A stretch of 64,000 nucleotides of DNA from Lunularia cruciata (lineage: Eukaryota > Streptophyta > Marchantiopsida > Lunulariales > Lunulariaceae), in NCBI GenBank assembly GCA_948567375.1, contig OX419756.1:57948552-58012551 (forward strand), read 5' to 3'. The notes beneath the pieces were generated by a model that was not told where the DNA came from, searched no databases, and saw only the letters and a list, made by a program, of their open reading frames with translations. This document shows positions 42,601 to 53,615 of the stretch, one piece after another (positions within the stretch are counted from its first letter, which is position 1; the number at the start of each line of letters is the position of its first letter). Both the position numbers and the translations under genes were made by a program.

Positions 42601-44265
42601 GAATATGTTGTCTACTAGTATGCTTCAGTAGTGGTAGTCTTGGGTCACTATAGTTTGGAACCATGATGGCTTCAATTTTAGCTTTCAATGGTTTACTTGG
42701 CATGGTGATTTATTGGAGAGGAATGCCCATGTAGAGAATACTCCAATACCAAAAGAGATCACTCAGATTTAGAGTATGAGTGGGATTGTTCCATCCACCT
42801 TAGATATTTCTTTGTGGAGTTCAGAAGGAGGTATTGTAGCAACATGCAGATCAGTTGGTGCAATAGGCTTGGAGTGGAGCCTTTGTACCATTAGGTGACC
42901 AGTGTGAGGATGAGCCTCCAGAGTCAATTACCTTGACACCTCTGGATACCACACTCATTGCTTGGTAGTATCCAATAGAGGAAGTATATCCATTGGAGTT
43001 GTCCGGTAAGATTAACATTGGACTAGTTGTGGTACTATAGGTAGGTATACAAGTACAAAGGTACTTGTATGTGGAGAGAGATAAGACTGCTAGGCAAGTC
43101 TCTCTCTATCATGTGGCACACTTGGCCTATTGGTATTTTGAGTTATTACCAATGTCAGTAGTTAGGAGTTTCTAGAAAGCCTTACCAACAAACATTTCCT
43201 TGCTAGGGATGCATGATCTAGAGAGACATAGGCCTATTCATTTGGTGATTTTTAGATGGCCATGTTAGGGACATACACGTGTTGGTCAAGGTTTGGGTCT
43301 TTAGAATCCCCGTTCTAGTGTGTTTTGGGAGATGTTATGGATACTACGACATCTTTAGGTTCATCAATCCATTTCTCTAATTTACCTTTTGGAGAACATC
43401 CTTTTGATGGGTGATTCTTGCATCCAAGTGGTGGCAAGTATACATCAGGCCCATTATTGGGTGGGACCTACCCATGTTGTTAGATGCAGCTAGAGTGTGA
43501 TCACAAGCTCATTGTCTTTGTCTTTATCTTTGGTGGACAAAACTCTTACCCAGAGAGGTTCTACAACACAATTATGACGGAATTCAACAACTAGACCACA
43601 TCATTGTTGATGACATCTTGGATGTTGGGCATCAATCTCAAATGGTGGTAGTTGCTAATAGGTCATTTGGCAGTGGTGAACCTAATTGGACAGCCCAAAG
43701 CTTCTTTTCCCACACTTCTGAGTTTCCCAAGCTCCCATGCTTTTTGATAAGAAGGCCCTAGACTGGTTTAGGACTCACAGTTACAACAATTGGTGGAGCC
43801 CAATGTCAATGAGAAAGAGCGGGTGATGGGTTTTTGAACCAAGAGTACTACTATTCCAATAGTGTTAGAGGCATCCAGGTGAAAGGTGTTGGGTTAGGCT
43901 ATGGACCTGAACTGTTTGACCTGGATTGTGAGCCTTGGTTTGGTAGAGCAACTTAGGATGCACTTGATAGGTATTACCGCTCGGACACTTGTGAGCTTTG
44001 TGCCTATCTAGATGATTTAGGCACATACTGGGGGCAATAGATCAAGTGGGCAAGGTATTCTTAGGACACAACCAATGGCTACTAAGGAGAGTGGTCTACT
44101 TGGAGTCCATCCAAGTGAGCATGGTCTACTTGGATTACAATCTTGGTCTACTTGGGATGCAGCTAGAGGACGTATGGAGCTTGCAGCCAAATTGGAGGGA
44201 GTTTTCACATTGAGGTTGGGACCTCTAGTGCTTGGAAGCATGACACTACTATATCCAAGGGGCTA

Positions 44266-45588
44266 GTGCAACAACTAGTCATTATGTCTTTCACTCCTAT
44301 GATAGTTACAGAGGATACTTGGGAGCCAAATCTTAAACCCAAGCTTACAAGAGAGGAAAGACAGAGGGTTTGGAGGTTCTTAGGGAGCTACATGAGTTAT
44401 TTTGCCTTCAATATGAAGGATGTGGGTGCTCTAAAAGGATTTGTATAAGAATTGAGCTGACTAACAATACATCAATTTTCTAATGTTCCTATCAATATAG
44501 TAACATGGAGAGAGCATTGATTCAAAGCCCAAGTAGTGACCTTTTTGAGGCTGGTAGACATTTCACATGGAGAGTATACATCTGCTACAATGATGCCAAC
44601 CAAGAAAGCTATGCATGGCAACTACATAGATAAGTGGATGTGTGGAGATTACCATCCTATCAACCAATAGACTAGGACTGATTGGTATGCCATGCTTACA
44701 CCGGTGGAGATCTTTGATGTGATTGGGCATGCAAAGGTCTTCAAGCAAGATATCATCAGTTGCCAATCAAGGAGGAGGATAAGTCTAAGATAGCATTTTG
44801 GGCTATTGATCCTCACGGTAAGGATGTGTTATATCAATGAAGGTTCTTACCATTTGGGTTAAAGAATGCTCTTGCTGAGTTCTAGAGGGTCATGGATAGG
44901 ATCCTAGTTGGATTGGATTTTTCTTGGTGCTATATTGATGACATTTTGGTCTATAGCACTACTATGGAGGAGCATGCAAGACAATTGTTGGAGGTGTTTG
45001 AGAGGTTGAGATCTCATGGACTCAAATTACATCTTGTGAAGTGTATGTTCTTCCATGAGTAAGTTGAGTATTTTGGTCACACTATCTACCCTAGAGGACT
45101 TGGTGTTTAGTAGACCAAGTGGAGGCTATTATGCGTATTCCTCGGATAACAAATGTGTGTAGAAAGTGTGAGCATTCCTTGGGTTGGTGAACTTCTATTG
45201 CCATTTTGTTAGAGGATTTAGTGCCATTTCCAAGGCCTTGACAAAGTTGACCAAGCTTACATAATAGTGGTGTTGGGGAGATGAGCAAGAAAGAGCTTTT
45301 GTAGAGCTCAAGGAGAGATTGATATCTACTTCTATTTTTTTGAGGAGACCAATTAGAGGATGACCATTTCAGGTTCACACTGATTGGAGTATGTTGGGGC
45401 TTGGAGTAGTGCTCATCCAACATGATAATGAGGGGAAGGAGTTTGTGGTAGCATATGGTGGTCATTCCAACAATTCAGCAAAAGTGAAGTATAGTTCATA
45501 TGAGGGAGAGTACTTGGCAACATTTTAGGCAATACCACATTTCCAATGTTACCTATTTGGTAACCCCTTTACTCTCATCATTGATATG
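44266..45588 (+). pseudogene. Element G RT-RNase H remnant
   Basis: KPKLTREERQRVWRFLGSY (44320-44390) leads into RT. Visible motifs are CGDYHPINQ (~44640), CYIDDILVYSTTMEEHAR (~44928-44985, catalytic Asp pair kept), RLRSHGLKLHLVKCMFFHE (~45004-45060) and FLGLVNFYCHFVRGFSAI (~45175-45230). RNase H has VHTDWSMLGLGVVL (~45372-45415, Asp kept) and YEGEYLATF (~45498-45525). At least six stops. The element is cut at 45588 by an inverted LTR. Confidence 0.85.
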
Positions 45589-46278
45589 TGAGCCGGCCTA
45601 TCTCTCACTCAAGATGAACCTCTGATGGCTATTATGGTAGTGCACCATGGACTAAGAAGGCAAGGAACCCCAACCCCAACTCTATCATACTCCTCCAAGG
45701 CTAACACTCCAAGAATCAAGATATTGCTCACTATAGAACTCAATGAAAGAGATAGTTGCAAATGAAAGGATGTTGAGTACCTCCTCACCCCTTGTTTATA
45801 TACTTATGAAATAATTACGTACCAAAGTTAATATTTATCATAGTAACTCAAGTTACTAGGCTAAAAGTCAAGTAAAGTCAAAAAGTATAAAGGAATATCC
45901 ATCCACATGGGCATATTCTACTAAGCATGTGATCTTATCTTGACCCAACCACTAAGTCAAGGATTCCTTCACATGGACTATCCTTGGACTATATAAGAAT
46001 TCAAAACAAAAAGGCTTGTGGGCCCAAGAGTTCTCAACTCTTTCCTCAAAGCCAAACACCTAAGAATAATACCAAGTCAACACACTAGAATCCAAAATAG
46101 TGGTGCTAATCTTTTCCACTTCCTCTAAAGTAAGGTCCTCACTATCTTAGTGATGACTAACTTTAGCTAATCATAGCTTATGTAAAACCATCCTTTATTT
46201 CTATATGATAATATCTCTTAACTACTTGTAATACCAAGCTAAATATCACAATACCACACACATGCACAAATGGGTGTT
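45589..46278 (-). repeat. Inverted F-type LTR
   Basis: The reverse complement of the F LTR: begins TGAGCCGGCC and ends ATGGGTGTT, lacking the last three bases of TGTAACACCCAT in reverse. It joins directly to a 5'-truncated D copy. No PBS or F internal DNA is adjacent, so it is a solo or broken LTR. Confidence 0.88.
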
Positions 46279-46354
46279 TCTTGATAGAAACTCAAAGTGA
46301 AGAAAAACACAAGAGGCGCACCAATAAACAAAAATTTGAGATAGAGACGAAGAG

Positions 46355-48922
46355 ATGACAAGTAATTTCCCATTGCCATTAAGCAATTGTCTTGAGGGAG
46401 ATTGGAGAAAAGGGAGTGTAGTAAGAGATGTGCTTGTACATTGAGAGGAAGTTAGGAGAGTTAGTCTAGGAGTCTATCGGAAGATTAGTCACCAACCCAA
46501 AGGGGAGGAGAGTAAGATGGGAGGTGGAAAGAAGAACTCGGAATTTGTAGTGACAAACCATGCAATTCAGAGATTAGACGTGATTGCAAGAATTGAAGTC
46601 TTGAGCAGGCTTTGGATCACATTTTTGGCATGGAATTGGAACCTTAGTTTTCCAAGTTTCATGATTGAGATTATTGAGAGTAAATATCTCAATGGACCCG
46701 AGGCAAAGGGTAAGAGAAGAAATCCGGCTCAATGAACAGAGTCAAATTGGAGGTTAGTACTCAAAAGAGAGGTGGGTGAGGAGCAAGGAGCCACATTCTT
46801 GGGGAAAGGAGAAGTAGCTGAAGAAACCTAAGAAGTGCAAGACGCCTTTTCTTCAAAATGCATGAAGAATGGTTATAAAGTCGAGGGTTACAAGGAACCT
46901 ATGAGGAGAGGCACCATAGGAGCAATGATGGCTATTTCCAAGCCGGAGCAAACCACTTATATGATGAAACATCAAGCGGTGTTTTTCCATAAGATGTTTG
47001 TAGGAGAACCAATCAATTGGGCGAAGTGCTTCCATTAGCGCATGAGACAAATGGTGTGGAATTTATGAGACAAGTTGCCTCTACACTACATTGTGCCATT
47101 TGCAGCCCACTTCTATTTGGGATTAAATTTGCTGAACATGACGGAAAGACACAAGATGGTATCGCACTTCCATCTTGACTTAAGAAGAGATGTTGATGCA
47201 GAAGAGCAGCAATACATTCTACAGATCAAAAGTAGTGATGAGTTCTATGCACAGATGGAGAAGAGCATGCATTTGGGGGTGAATGCTCCAAAGTCAAAGA
47301 AGAGGAGTTGACTAGAAGAGGAAGAAGAAGTGGCAACAAGACCTTAGAAGACCAAGAAAGTAAACCCGAGGAAGGACTTGGTGGTGATCGTGTTGTCAAG
47401 AGAAGAATCAGAAGAGGAAGCTGAGTACAAGTCAAAAGACTTGGAGAGAGAGGAAGAACCTAAACTCACATTGTAGAGTGGTGAAGCAAGTAGCGAGAGT
47501 GAAGATGGAGTGGAGATGCAGCCGATACCAGAGGAAGAAGAGGGAAAGCTGGAGATGGCAAAAGAAGATAACCTGAGATAAGAAGACAAAGTTCCAGAGA
47601 AGAAGGTGATCATTCAGAGAGGTGTCCGCTCCAGAAGAAAGGCGATGTGTGAGGCGGGGCCAAGTAGAAGAAGAGAAATGGAGAGTAGAATTTGGGGAGC
47701 AAAGAATCCATTCCAATAAGATGATTGCGGCTGAGGAGAAGAGTGTTAAGCAAAGAAGAAGCAAAGAAGGAGAAAAGCCCGCAAGGAGAAGTGAATCAAA
47801 GTGAAGGAGTGGAGTATCTATAGGAGATTGTATGCACATTGCTAATGAAGTTGGAGGAGAAGAAGAGAGAAATTCAGTCAAAGTGTTTGGAGGTAAAGAT
47901 TGTGTTGCAGGTGTTGGCAAAGTTAGAAGGAGAGAACTCAGAGTTGAAGAAGATCATAGCCCAAGGAGAGGAGCAAAAGGAAGTACTACAAGTAGATTGA
48001 GGATTTAAAGAAGGAAGTGGGAAGTAGGAAGTAAAGAGAGAGTAAAAAAGTAGAATGTCATAGCAAGAGAAAGACAAATAGCTGAGTATGAAATCTTGAA
48101 ACAATAGTTTGATGATTCACAATTGGAAATCATCCATGCTATGGCAAGAGTAATAAAAAAGGAGCAAGAGCTCAATAGAATGATAAAGAGTGTAGAAGAA
48201 AAGAAGCAGCTCTGGCAAAGAGAGTTAACAGTGAGATATAAAGAGGGAGAAAGGTTAAAGGAGTTACTTTGTAGTCTAGAAGAGAAGATTGTTTAGAAGG
48301 AGAAGGAGAAGGAGAAGGAGAAGGAGAATGTGAAAGCCAAATTCAAGGTAGAACTGGCAATGTTTAAGGAAGATTGGCAGGCGGATCAAGAACATGAAAG
48401 AAGGATGAGGCTCAAGCCATTGAAGGAGTTGTAGTAAAGATGAATGCGATGCTAAGAACAAAAGCCAATGTAGGGATTGAAGAAATGAGATTGCATGAGT
48501 TAAGGTTGTTGGTGCAAGAGACGAGGAGAAGAAATGCAAAGGATAAAGATTTGAATGCTTTGCTAATTAGTCTTAGAACTTGTGTAGATAGGAAAATATT
48601 GGAAGTGGAAGACAATATCACAATTAGATTAAATTCAGTTAACTTAGAGATAGATAAACTTTGAAAGGATGGAAGAGTAAAGCCCCAAGTAGATGAGATA
48701 GGAGTACGGATATCTTTGGAGTTACCATTGGAGATATTAAAGAAGAGTTGGTCAAGAGATAAAGAATTAGAAAGGTTACCCATGAAGGGAATGGTAGATC
48801 TGGAAGAAGAAGTGTTAGAATTGGTAGAAGAATTAGTAGTTGTGAAACCAAAGGATAGAGTAGTATGTGAGTTTACTTCAGGATTGGAAGCCGAGGAAGA
48901 AGTAGAAATTGGATCAGAGTAG
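46355..48922 (+). pseudogene. D5 coiled-coil protein ORF (broken)
   Basis: Starts MTSNFPLPLSNCLEGDW and has MGGGKKNSEFVVTNHA (46517), HYIVPFAAHFYLGLNLL (~47080-47130), and the acidic linker 47280-47620. The coiled coil follows at ~47850-48660, with an expanded Lys-Glu run from a GGAGAA microsatellite at 48296-48328. The tail is conserved (SRDKELERLPMKGMVDLEEE) and ends at TAG 48922. Several stops (for example CAA to TAG, TGG to TGA) and frameshifts. Same unknown function as D1. Confidence 0.78.
48296..48328 (+). repeat. GGAGAA microsatellite inside the D5 coiled coil
   Basis: About five GGAGAA units, giving a Lys-Glu alternating run. D1 and D6 have shorter, imperfect versions at the same codons, so the run has grown in D5. 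Confidence 0.8.
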
Positions 48923-49043
48923 TAACAGTTTTGAGATTTGAAGAGATAGATATGAAGAGGTGGATTGTCAATTCGGATTTGCAGGTAGGAAAAGTTGTTA
49001 TAGAACAATATGGTTGTTAGATAACTACTATCAATTGCTTTCA

Positions 49044-49108
49044 CTATTTAAAGTTGGCATTAATAGTGTTATGTTGTTCAGTGCTCATAATTTATGAGAA
49101 TAAATAAA
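49044..49108 (+). promoter_or_regulatory. TATA-like box and poly(A)-like signal in the D tail (D5)
   Basis: CTATTTAAAG at 49044-49053 and AATAAATAAA at 49099-49108 lie ~120-190 bases after the ORF stop, in the ORF's orientation. D2 has ctatttaaag and aatagataaa at the same places. The order resembles U3-R of an LTR rather than the 5' end of a gene. Confidence 0.5.
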
Positions 49109-49278
49109 GCAAAGTGTTGTGAAGCAATGCTCGTTGCTTGAGCTTAATTTTGAGTATTAGTGCTGTGTTTGTGTTTGTGAGTGTGTGGAGAACTTTGAAG
49201 TGAAAATCAGTATGTGTTGGATGTTAGCTTTTGTAGCCTTGATCTTCTTTTTGTGTTTTTGATCTTGAGTGAAGTGCA

Positions 49279-52200
49279 TGTGACAACCCGGTAAATATCA
49301 CTTTTGTGGTAATCAGGTAAGCAAAGTTTGTTCCTACAGAGATACGAGTCAAAATTGGTCAAATACAAAGTCAAACAGTAATAATGTAGTTCTTCTTGAT
49401 TGCGTCTTTAATCTCTCAGGTAGAAACCACACCCAGAAGAGAGAAACAAGCACTGACTCACAATCTTGTCACGAATTCACACTCCTTAATCACAACACCA
49501 TCAATTCTTTTCAAACAATCTTGATTGTGATGATTCAGGCTCTCCTAAAAATGGCACTTCATTGCAAAATGACTTCGCCCCAGAATTGTGTTGCACCCCT
49601 CCACTGAAGGCACAACTTCCTCGATCAAAATTGCTTCACATCAACTTTGCACTGCACTCACAAATGCAAAATACTACCAACACTACAATTCCTCTCAGAT
49701 CTATCAAGTCATTGCTTTGATTGCACTTCACTCAAGATCAAACAAACAGAATGAAGATCAAGGCTGCAGAATCCAACATCCAACAAGCACGCTGACTTGC
49801 ACTTCAAATTTCTCCACACACTCACAAACACAAACACAAAGCTGATACTTGGAATCAAGCTCAAGCGACAAGCACTACTTCACAACACTTTGCTTTATCT
49901 ATTCTCAGAAATAATGAGCACTGAACAACATCTAACTGCAAATGCCACTCTTAAGTAGTGAAACAATAGATAATTATCTTCCCAATGCACCTCTTCCTTA
50001 CAACTCTACAAACCTACAGATCTGAAATGACAATGCACCTCTTCATATCTGCCTATTCAAATCTCAAATCGGTTATTAATCCAATCCGATGTCTACTTCT
50101 TCTTCAGCTTTCAAACCCAAACCTGAAGTAACTTTACTTCCTATTGCTCTATCCTTAGGTTTCATCACTCCTACATCTTCTACCAGATCTAACAATTCTC
50201 TTTCTTGATCTGACATTTCACTAGTGGGTAATCTATCTAACTCCTTATCTGCTGACCCACTCTTCTCTAATGTCTCCAATGGTAATTCCGAAGACATCTG
50301 CACTCCTACTTCATCTACTTCGGGTTTGGCTCTAACGTCTTTCAAAATTTTATCTATCTCTATCTTTACTAGATCTAATCTAATCGTGATATTGTCTTTG
50401 ACTTCCAATATCTTCCTATCTACCCAAGTTCTAAGACTAATTAACAGAGCATTCAAGTATGTGTCCTTCGCATGTCTACTGCTTGTCTCCTGCACCAACA
50501 ACTTCAACTTGTGCAACCTTGTTTCTTCAATACAAACACTGGCCTCTGTACTCAACATTGCATTCATCCTAATTACGATCTCCTTCAATGGCTCCAATCT
50601 CATCTTCCTTTCATGCTCCCAATCTGCAAGCAAATCTTCCTTGTACATTGCCAACTCTGTCTTGAACTCAGCTTTCACAGTTTCCTTCTCCTTCTCCTTT
50701 TGCACAATCTTCTCCTCTTGATTACAAAGTAACTCTCGTAATCTCTCTTCTTCCTTATATCTCACGGTCAATTCCCTTTGCCACAATTGCTTCTTCTCTT
50801 CTACACTCTCCATCACTCTATTGATCTCTTGTTCCTTCTTTGCTACCCTTGCCATAGCATGGATAATTTCTAGTCTTGAATCAGCAAATTGCTGTTTCAA
50901 GATTTCATACTTTGCTACTTGTCTCTCCCTTGCTATGTCACTCTTCTTCACAAGTTCCTCTCAATACCTTGCTTCTCTCTTCAAGTTCTCAATAACTTGA
51001 CACTGCACCATTGCATCCTCTTGCAATACTTCCCTTTCCTCCTTGTCTCAGATTATACTCCTCTTCAACTCCGAGTTCTCTTCTTCTAGTCTTGCCAAAA
51101 CCTGCAACACAGTCTTCACCTCCAGACATGTCGACTACATCTCTTTCTTCTTGTGCTCTAGCTTCACTAACAATGGGCACACAATTTCTTGCAGGTACTC
51201 ACTCCATCACTTGCACCTACTTTCATTTGTGGAGTGATCTCCTTCTTTACCTCTTCTTCTCCCGGTACTCACCTTCTTCGCTGCAGCCGTCGTATTGGAA
51301 TAGACGCTTCACTTCCCAAGCTAGCATTCTCCTCTTCCCTTGCCTTGCTTTGACCCGCTTCACACTTCACCTTGCGTCTTGACCAAAATCCCCTTTGAAT
51401 TGTAATCTTCTTCTCCTCTGGCTCGGGTACCTCGTCCTCCAACTTCACATTATTTTCTTCCTTGAGCTCCACCCGAACTTCTTCTTCTTCTACAGTAGGT
51501 ACCAACGTCATCTCCACACCTTCATCACTATTGCTACTCATATCCCCACTTTGTAGCATGAGCTCCGGTTCCTCCTTGTGTTCTGAGTCTTTAGACTTGC
51601 ACTCGGCTTCACCTTCCGAGTCTTCTTTTGATGATGCAATCCCCACCATACCTTTCCTCAGGTTCCCTCTCCTAGTCTTCCGAGGTCTTGTCTTCTCTAT
51701 GTCTTCGCCTTCTCTTTGTTGACTCCACTTCTTTGACTTTGGAGTACTCACTTCTACCTCCGCACTCTTTCCCGTCTATGCGTAGTACTCATCAGTGCTT
51801 GGATTTGAAGAATATATTGTTGCTCCTCCGCGTTGATTTCCCTTCTCAAGTCGGGATGAAAGTGAGACACCATTCTAGTGCGCTCTGCCAAATTGAGCAA
51901 ATTCAACCCAAGGTAGAAATGTGCTGCAAACGGTACGATGTAGTGTGGAGGCAACTTATCCCGCAAATTCCACACCATCTGCCTCATCCTCCCATGGAAG
52001 CACCTCGCCCAATTGATAGGTTCTCCTGCAAACATCTTATGGAAGAACACCGCTTGGTGTTTCATCACATAAGTCATTCTCTCCGGCTTCAAGATTGCCA
52101 TGAGAGCACTCATGATCCCTCTCTTCACCGGATCTTTGTAACTCTTGACCTTATACCCATTCTTTGTTCTCTTCAAAGAGAAGGCATCCCTCACTTCTTG

Positions 52201-53064
52201 GGTTTCTTTGGCTACCTCTCCCTTCCCCAAGAACATGGCACCCTACTCCATGCCTGCCTCTCTTTCGAGCACCAATCTCCAATCCAACTCTGTCCAATGA
52301 GCTGGATTTCCTCTCTTCCTCTCTTCCTCGGGGCCACCAAGACACTTACTCTCGATTATCTTGGTCATGAAACCTGGAAAACTTACATTCCAATTCCATG
52401 CCAAGAATGTGATCCAAAGTTGGCTCAAGACTTTGATTCTTGCGATCACATCTAACCTCCAAATTGCATGATTCCTCACTACAAATTTGGAGTTCTTCTT
52501 TCCTCCTCCCATCTTTCCTGCTTCTTCACTATCTCTTGGTTTAACTCTCTCAAATTCTCCTCTACACACTAGCGCGTCTTCAACTCTACTTCCTTTCCCA
52601 TGATCTCTTGTAGGACGACTTCTCAACAACAAAGGAAAATTGCTCAACATTGCTTTGTCGTTAGTCCAATTTTTATACAATCACGCCTTCTTTGTCTCTC
52701 TTCAATTTGAGTTTCTACCGAGAAATCACACCTCTTGCATGCGCGTGTCATTGTCAAGTGTACTTCACATGTATTGCCACCGGTTTTTGAACGGTCCCTT
52801 CTTGAATTTCTCACTCCAAAGAAAGGTTGTTACACTGTCTTTGGCTTGGGTTGAGCTCCTCCTGATACGAAGACTTCTTACTTTGGGTTGTTTGCTGACA
52901 GAGCAAGTCCAAGTACTTTGCCTTATGACCCAAAGCCATGTTACCTCGGGTTTCATCCCAAAGACTCTTCTCTTTGCCTTCTTTGGCCATACAGGCACAA
53001 TCCGACTTCTCTATACACTTCTTCTTCTCCATTTCAAAAAAAAACAAAAAATGTGGGTACCAGA
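49279..53064 (-). mobile_element. Family D copy D6, full length (3,786 bp), minus strand inside D5
   Basis: The plus strand starts TGTGACAACCCGG and ends GGTACCAGA (family GGTACCACA, one change). Exact 5-bp duplications gtgca lie at 49274-49278 and 53065-53069. Removal restores the D5 tail sequence. It is the least damaged D copy and the best template for the family. Ends are unrelated to each other apart from TGTG/CACA. Confidence 0.92.
50076..52650 (-). pseudogene. D6 coiled-coil protein ORF, best-preserved copy
   Basis: From ATG at 52650 (MLSNFPLLLRSRP) about 858 codons to the stop at 50076. Long open parts: 52243-52650, 51754-52236, 51269-51751 and 50076-50951. N-terminal domain: MGGGKKNSKFVVRNHA, FLAWNWNVSFPGFM, KNGYKVKSYKDPVKRG, HYIVPFAAHFYLGLNLLN. 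Then come an acidic linker (EEDSEGEAECKSKD, VPTVEEEEVRVE), a coiled coil (ARVAKKEQEINRVMESVEEK, LEPLKEIVIRMNAML) and an acidic tail. Only about four frameshifts or stops. The 255-codon plus frame at 51688-52455 is antisense. No enzyme motif; function unknown. Confidence 0.83.
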
Positions 53065-53514
53065 GTGCAATTGGAGCAATGCCTTGACAAATCTGAGAGG
53101 AATTGTAGTGTTGGTAGTATTTTGCAGTTGTGAGTGCAGTGCAATGTTGATGTGAAGCAATTTTGATCAAGGAAGTTGTGCCTTCAGTGGAAGGGTGGAA
53201 CACAATTCTAAGACAAAGTCATTTTGCAGTGAAGTGCTATTTTTGGGAGAGATTGAATCATCACAATCAAGATTTTTTGGAAAGATTTGATGGAGTTGTG
53301 ATTAAGTGTGACACTTTTGTGTGTAAAGACTACAAGTCAATGCTTGTTACTCTCTTCTGGGTGTAGTTTCTACTTGAGAGATTAAAGACACAACCAAGAA
53401 GAGTTGAAATTGTTACTATTTGCTTTGTATTTGACTAATTCTGACTAGTATCTCTACGAGAACAAACTTTACTTACCTGATTATTGCAAAAGTGATATTT
53501 GCTGGGTTGTCACA

Positions 53515-53615
53515 TCATTCTCCCTAGTAACTCCAAGAATTAACAAACTAGCACTCAAACCCTCAATTCTATTGAGGTCTGTAAAGCCAATAGTAGATTG
53601 AGCAACAATAATTAT
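53515..53615. other. 101-bp spacer between D5 and D7
   Basis: The only DNA between the right end of D5 and the left end of D7, both in plus orientation. It has no PBS-like TGG motif next to D5 and no polypurine tract next to D7, so it does not look like the inside of a short LTR element. Confidence 0.55.

Larger units (their letters stand above)
41032..45588 (+). mobile_element. Element G: decayed Ty3/gypsy element of a fourth lineage
   Basis: gag, protease and RT-RNase H remnants in order on the plus strand, with motif style unlike E/B, H or F (LLDFGAQPFML protease, YIDD RT, VHTDWS RNase H). No own LTR is visible. It lies between a forward and an inverted F-type LTR and stops abruptly at the latter, so the integrase end is missing. 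Heavily interrupted. Confidence 0.82.
46279..53514 (+). mobile_element. Family D copy D5, plus strand, 5'-truncated and split by D6
   Basis: 46279-49278 plus 53065-53514 make one D copy when D6 is removed. About the first 335 bases are missing at the junction with the inverted LTR. The right end GGTTGTCACA at 53514 is intact. Its ORF (46355-48922) and tail align closely with D1. Confidence 0.87.

Noticed and set aside
42600-44260. Host genes inside element G
   Set aside because: Only short frames in mixed phases; position and composition fit decayed Pol sequence.
51688-52455. 255-codon plus-strand open frame
   Set aside because: Antisense to the D6 ORF, whose minus-strand reading is conserved in D1 and D5. 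The frames 50224-50721 and 47432-47920 are likewise antisense to D ORFs.
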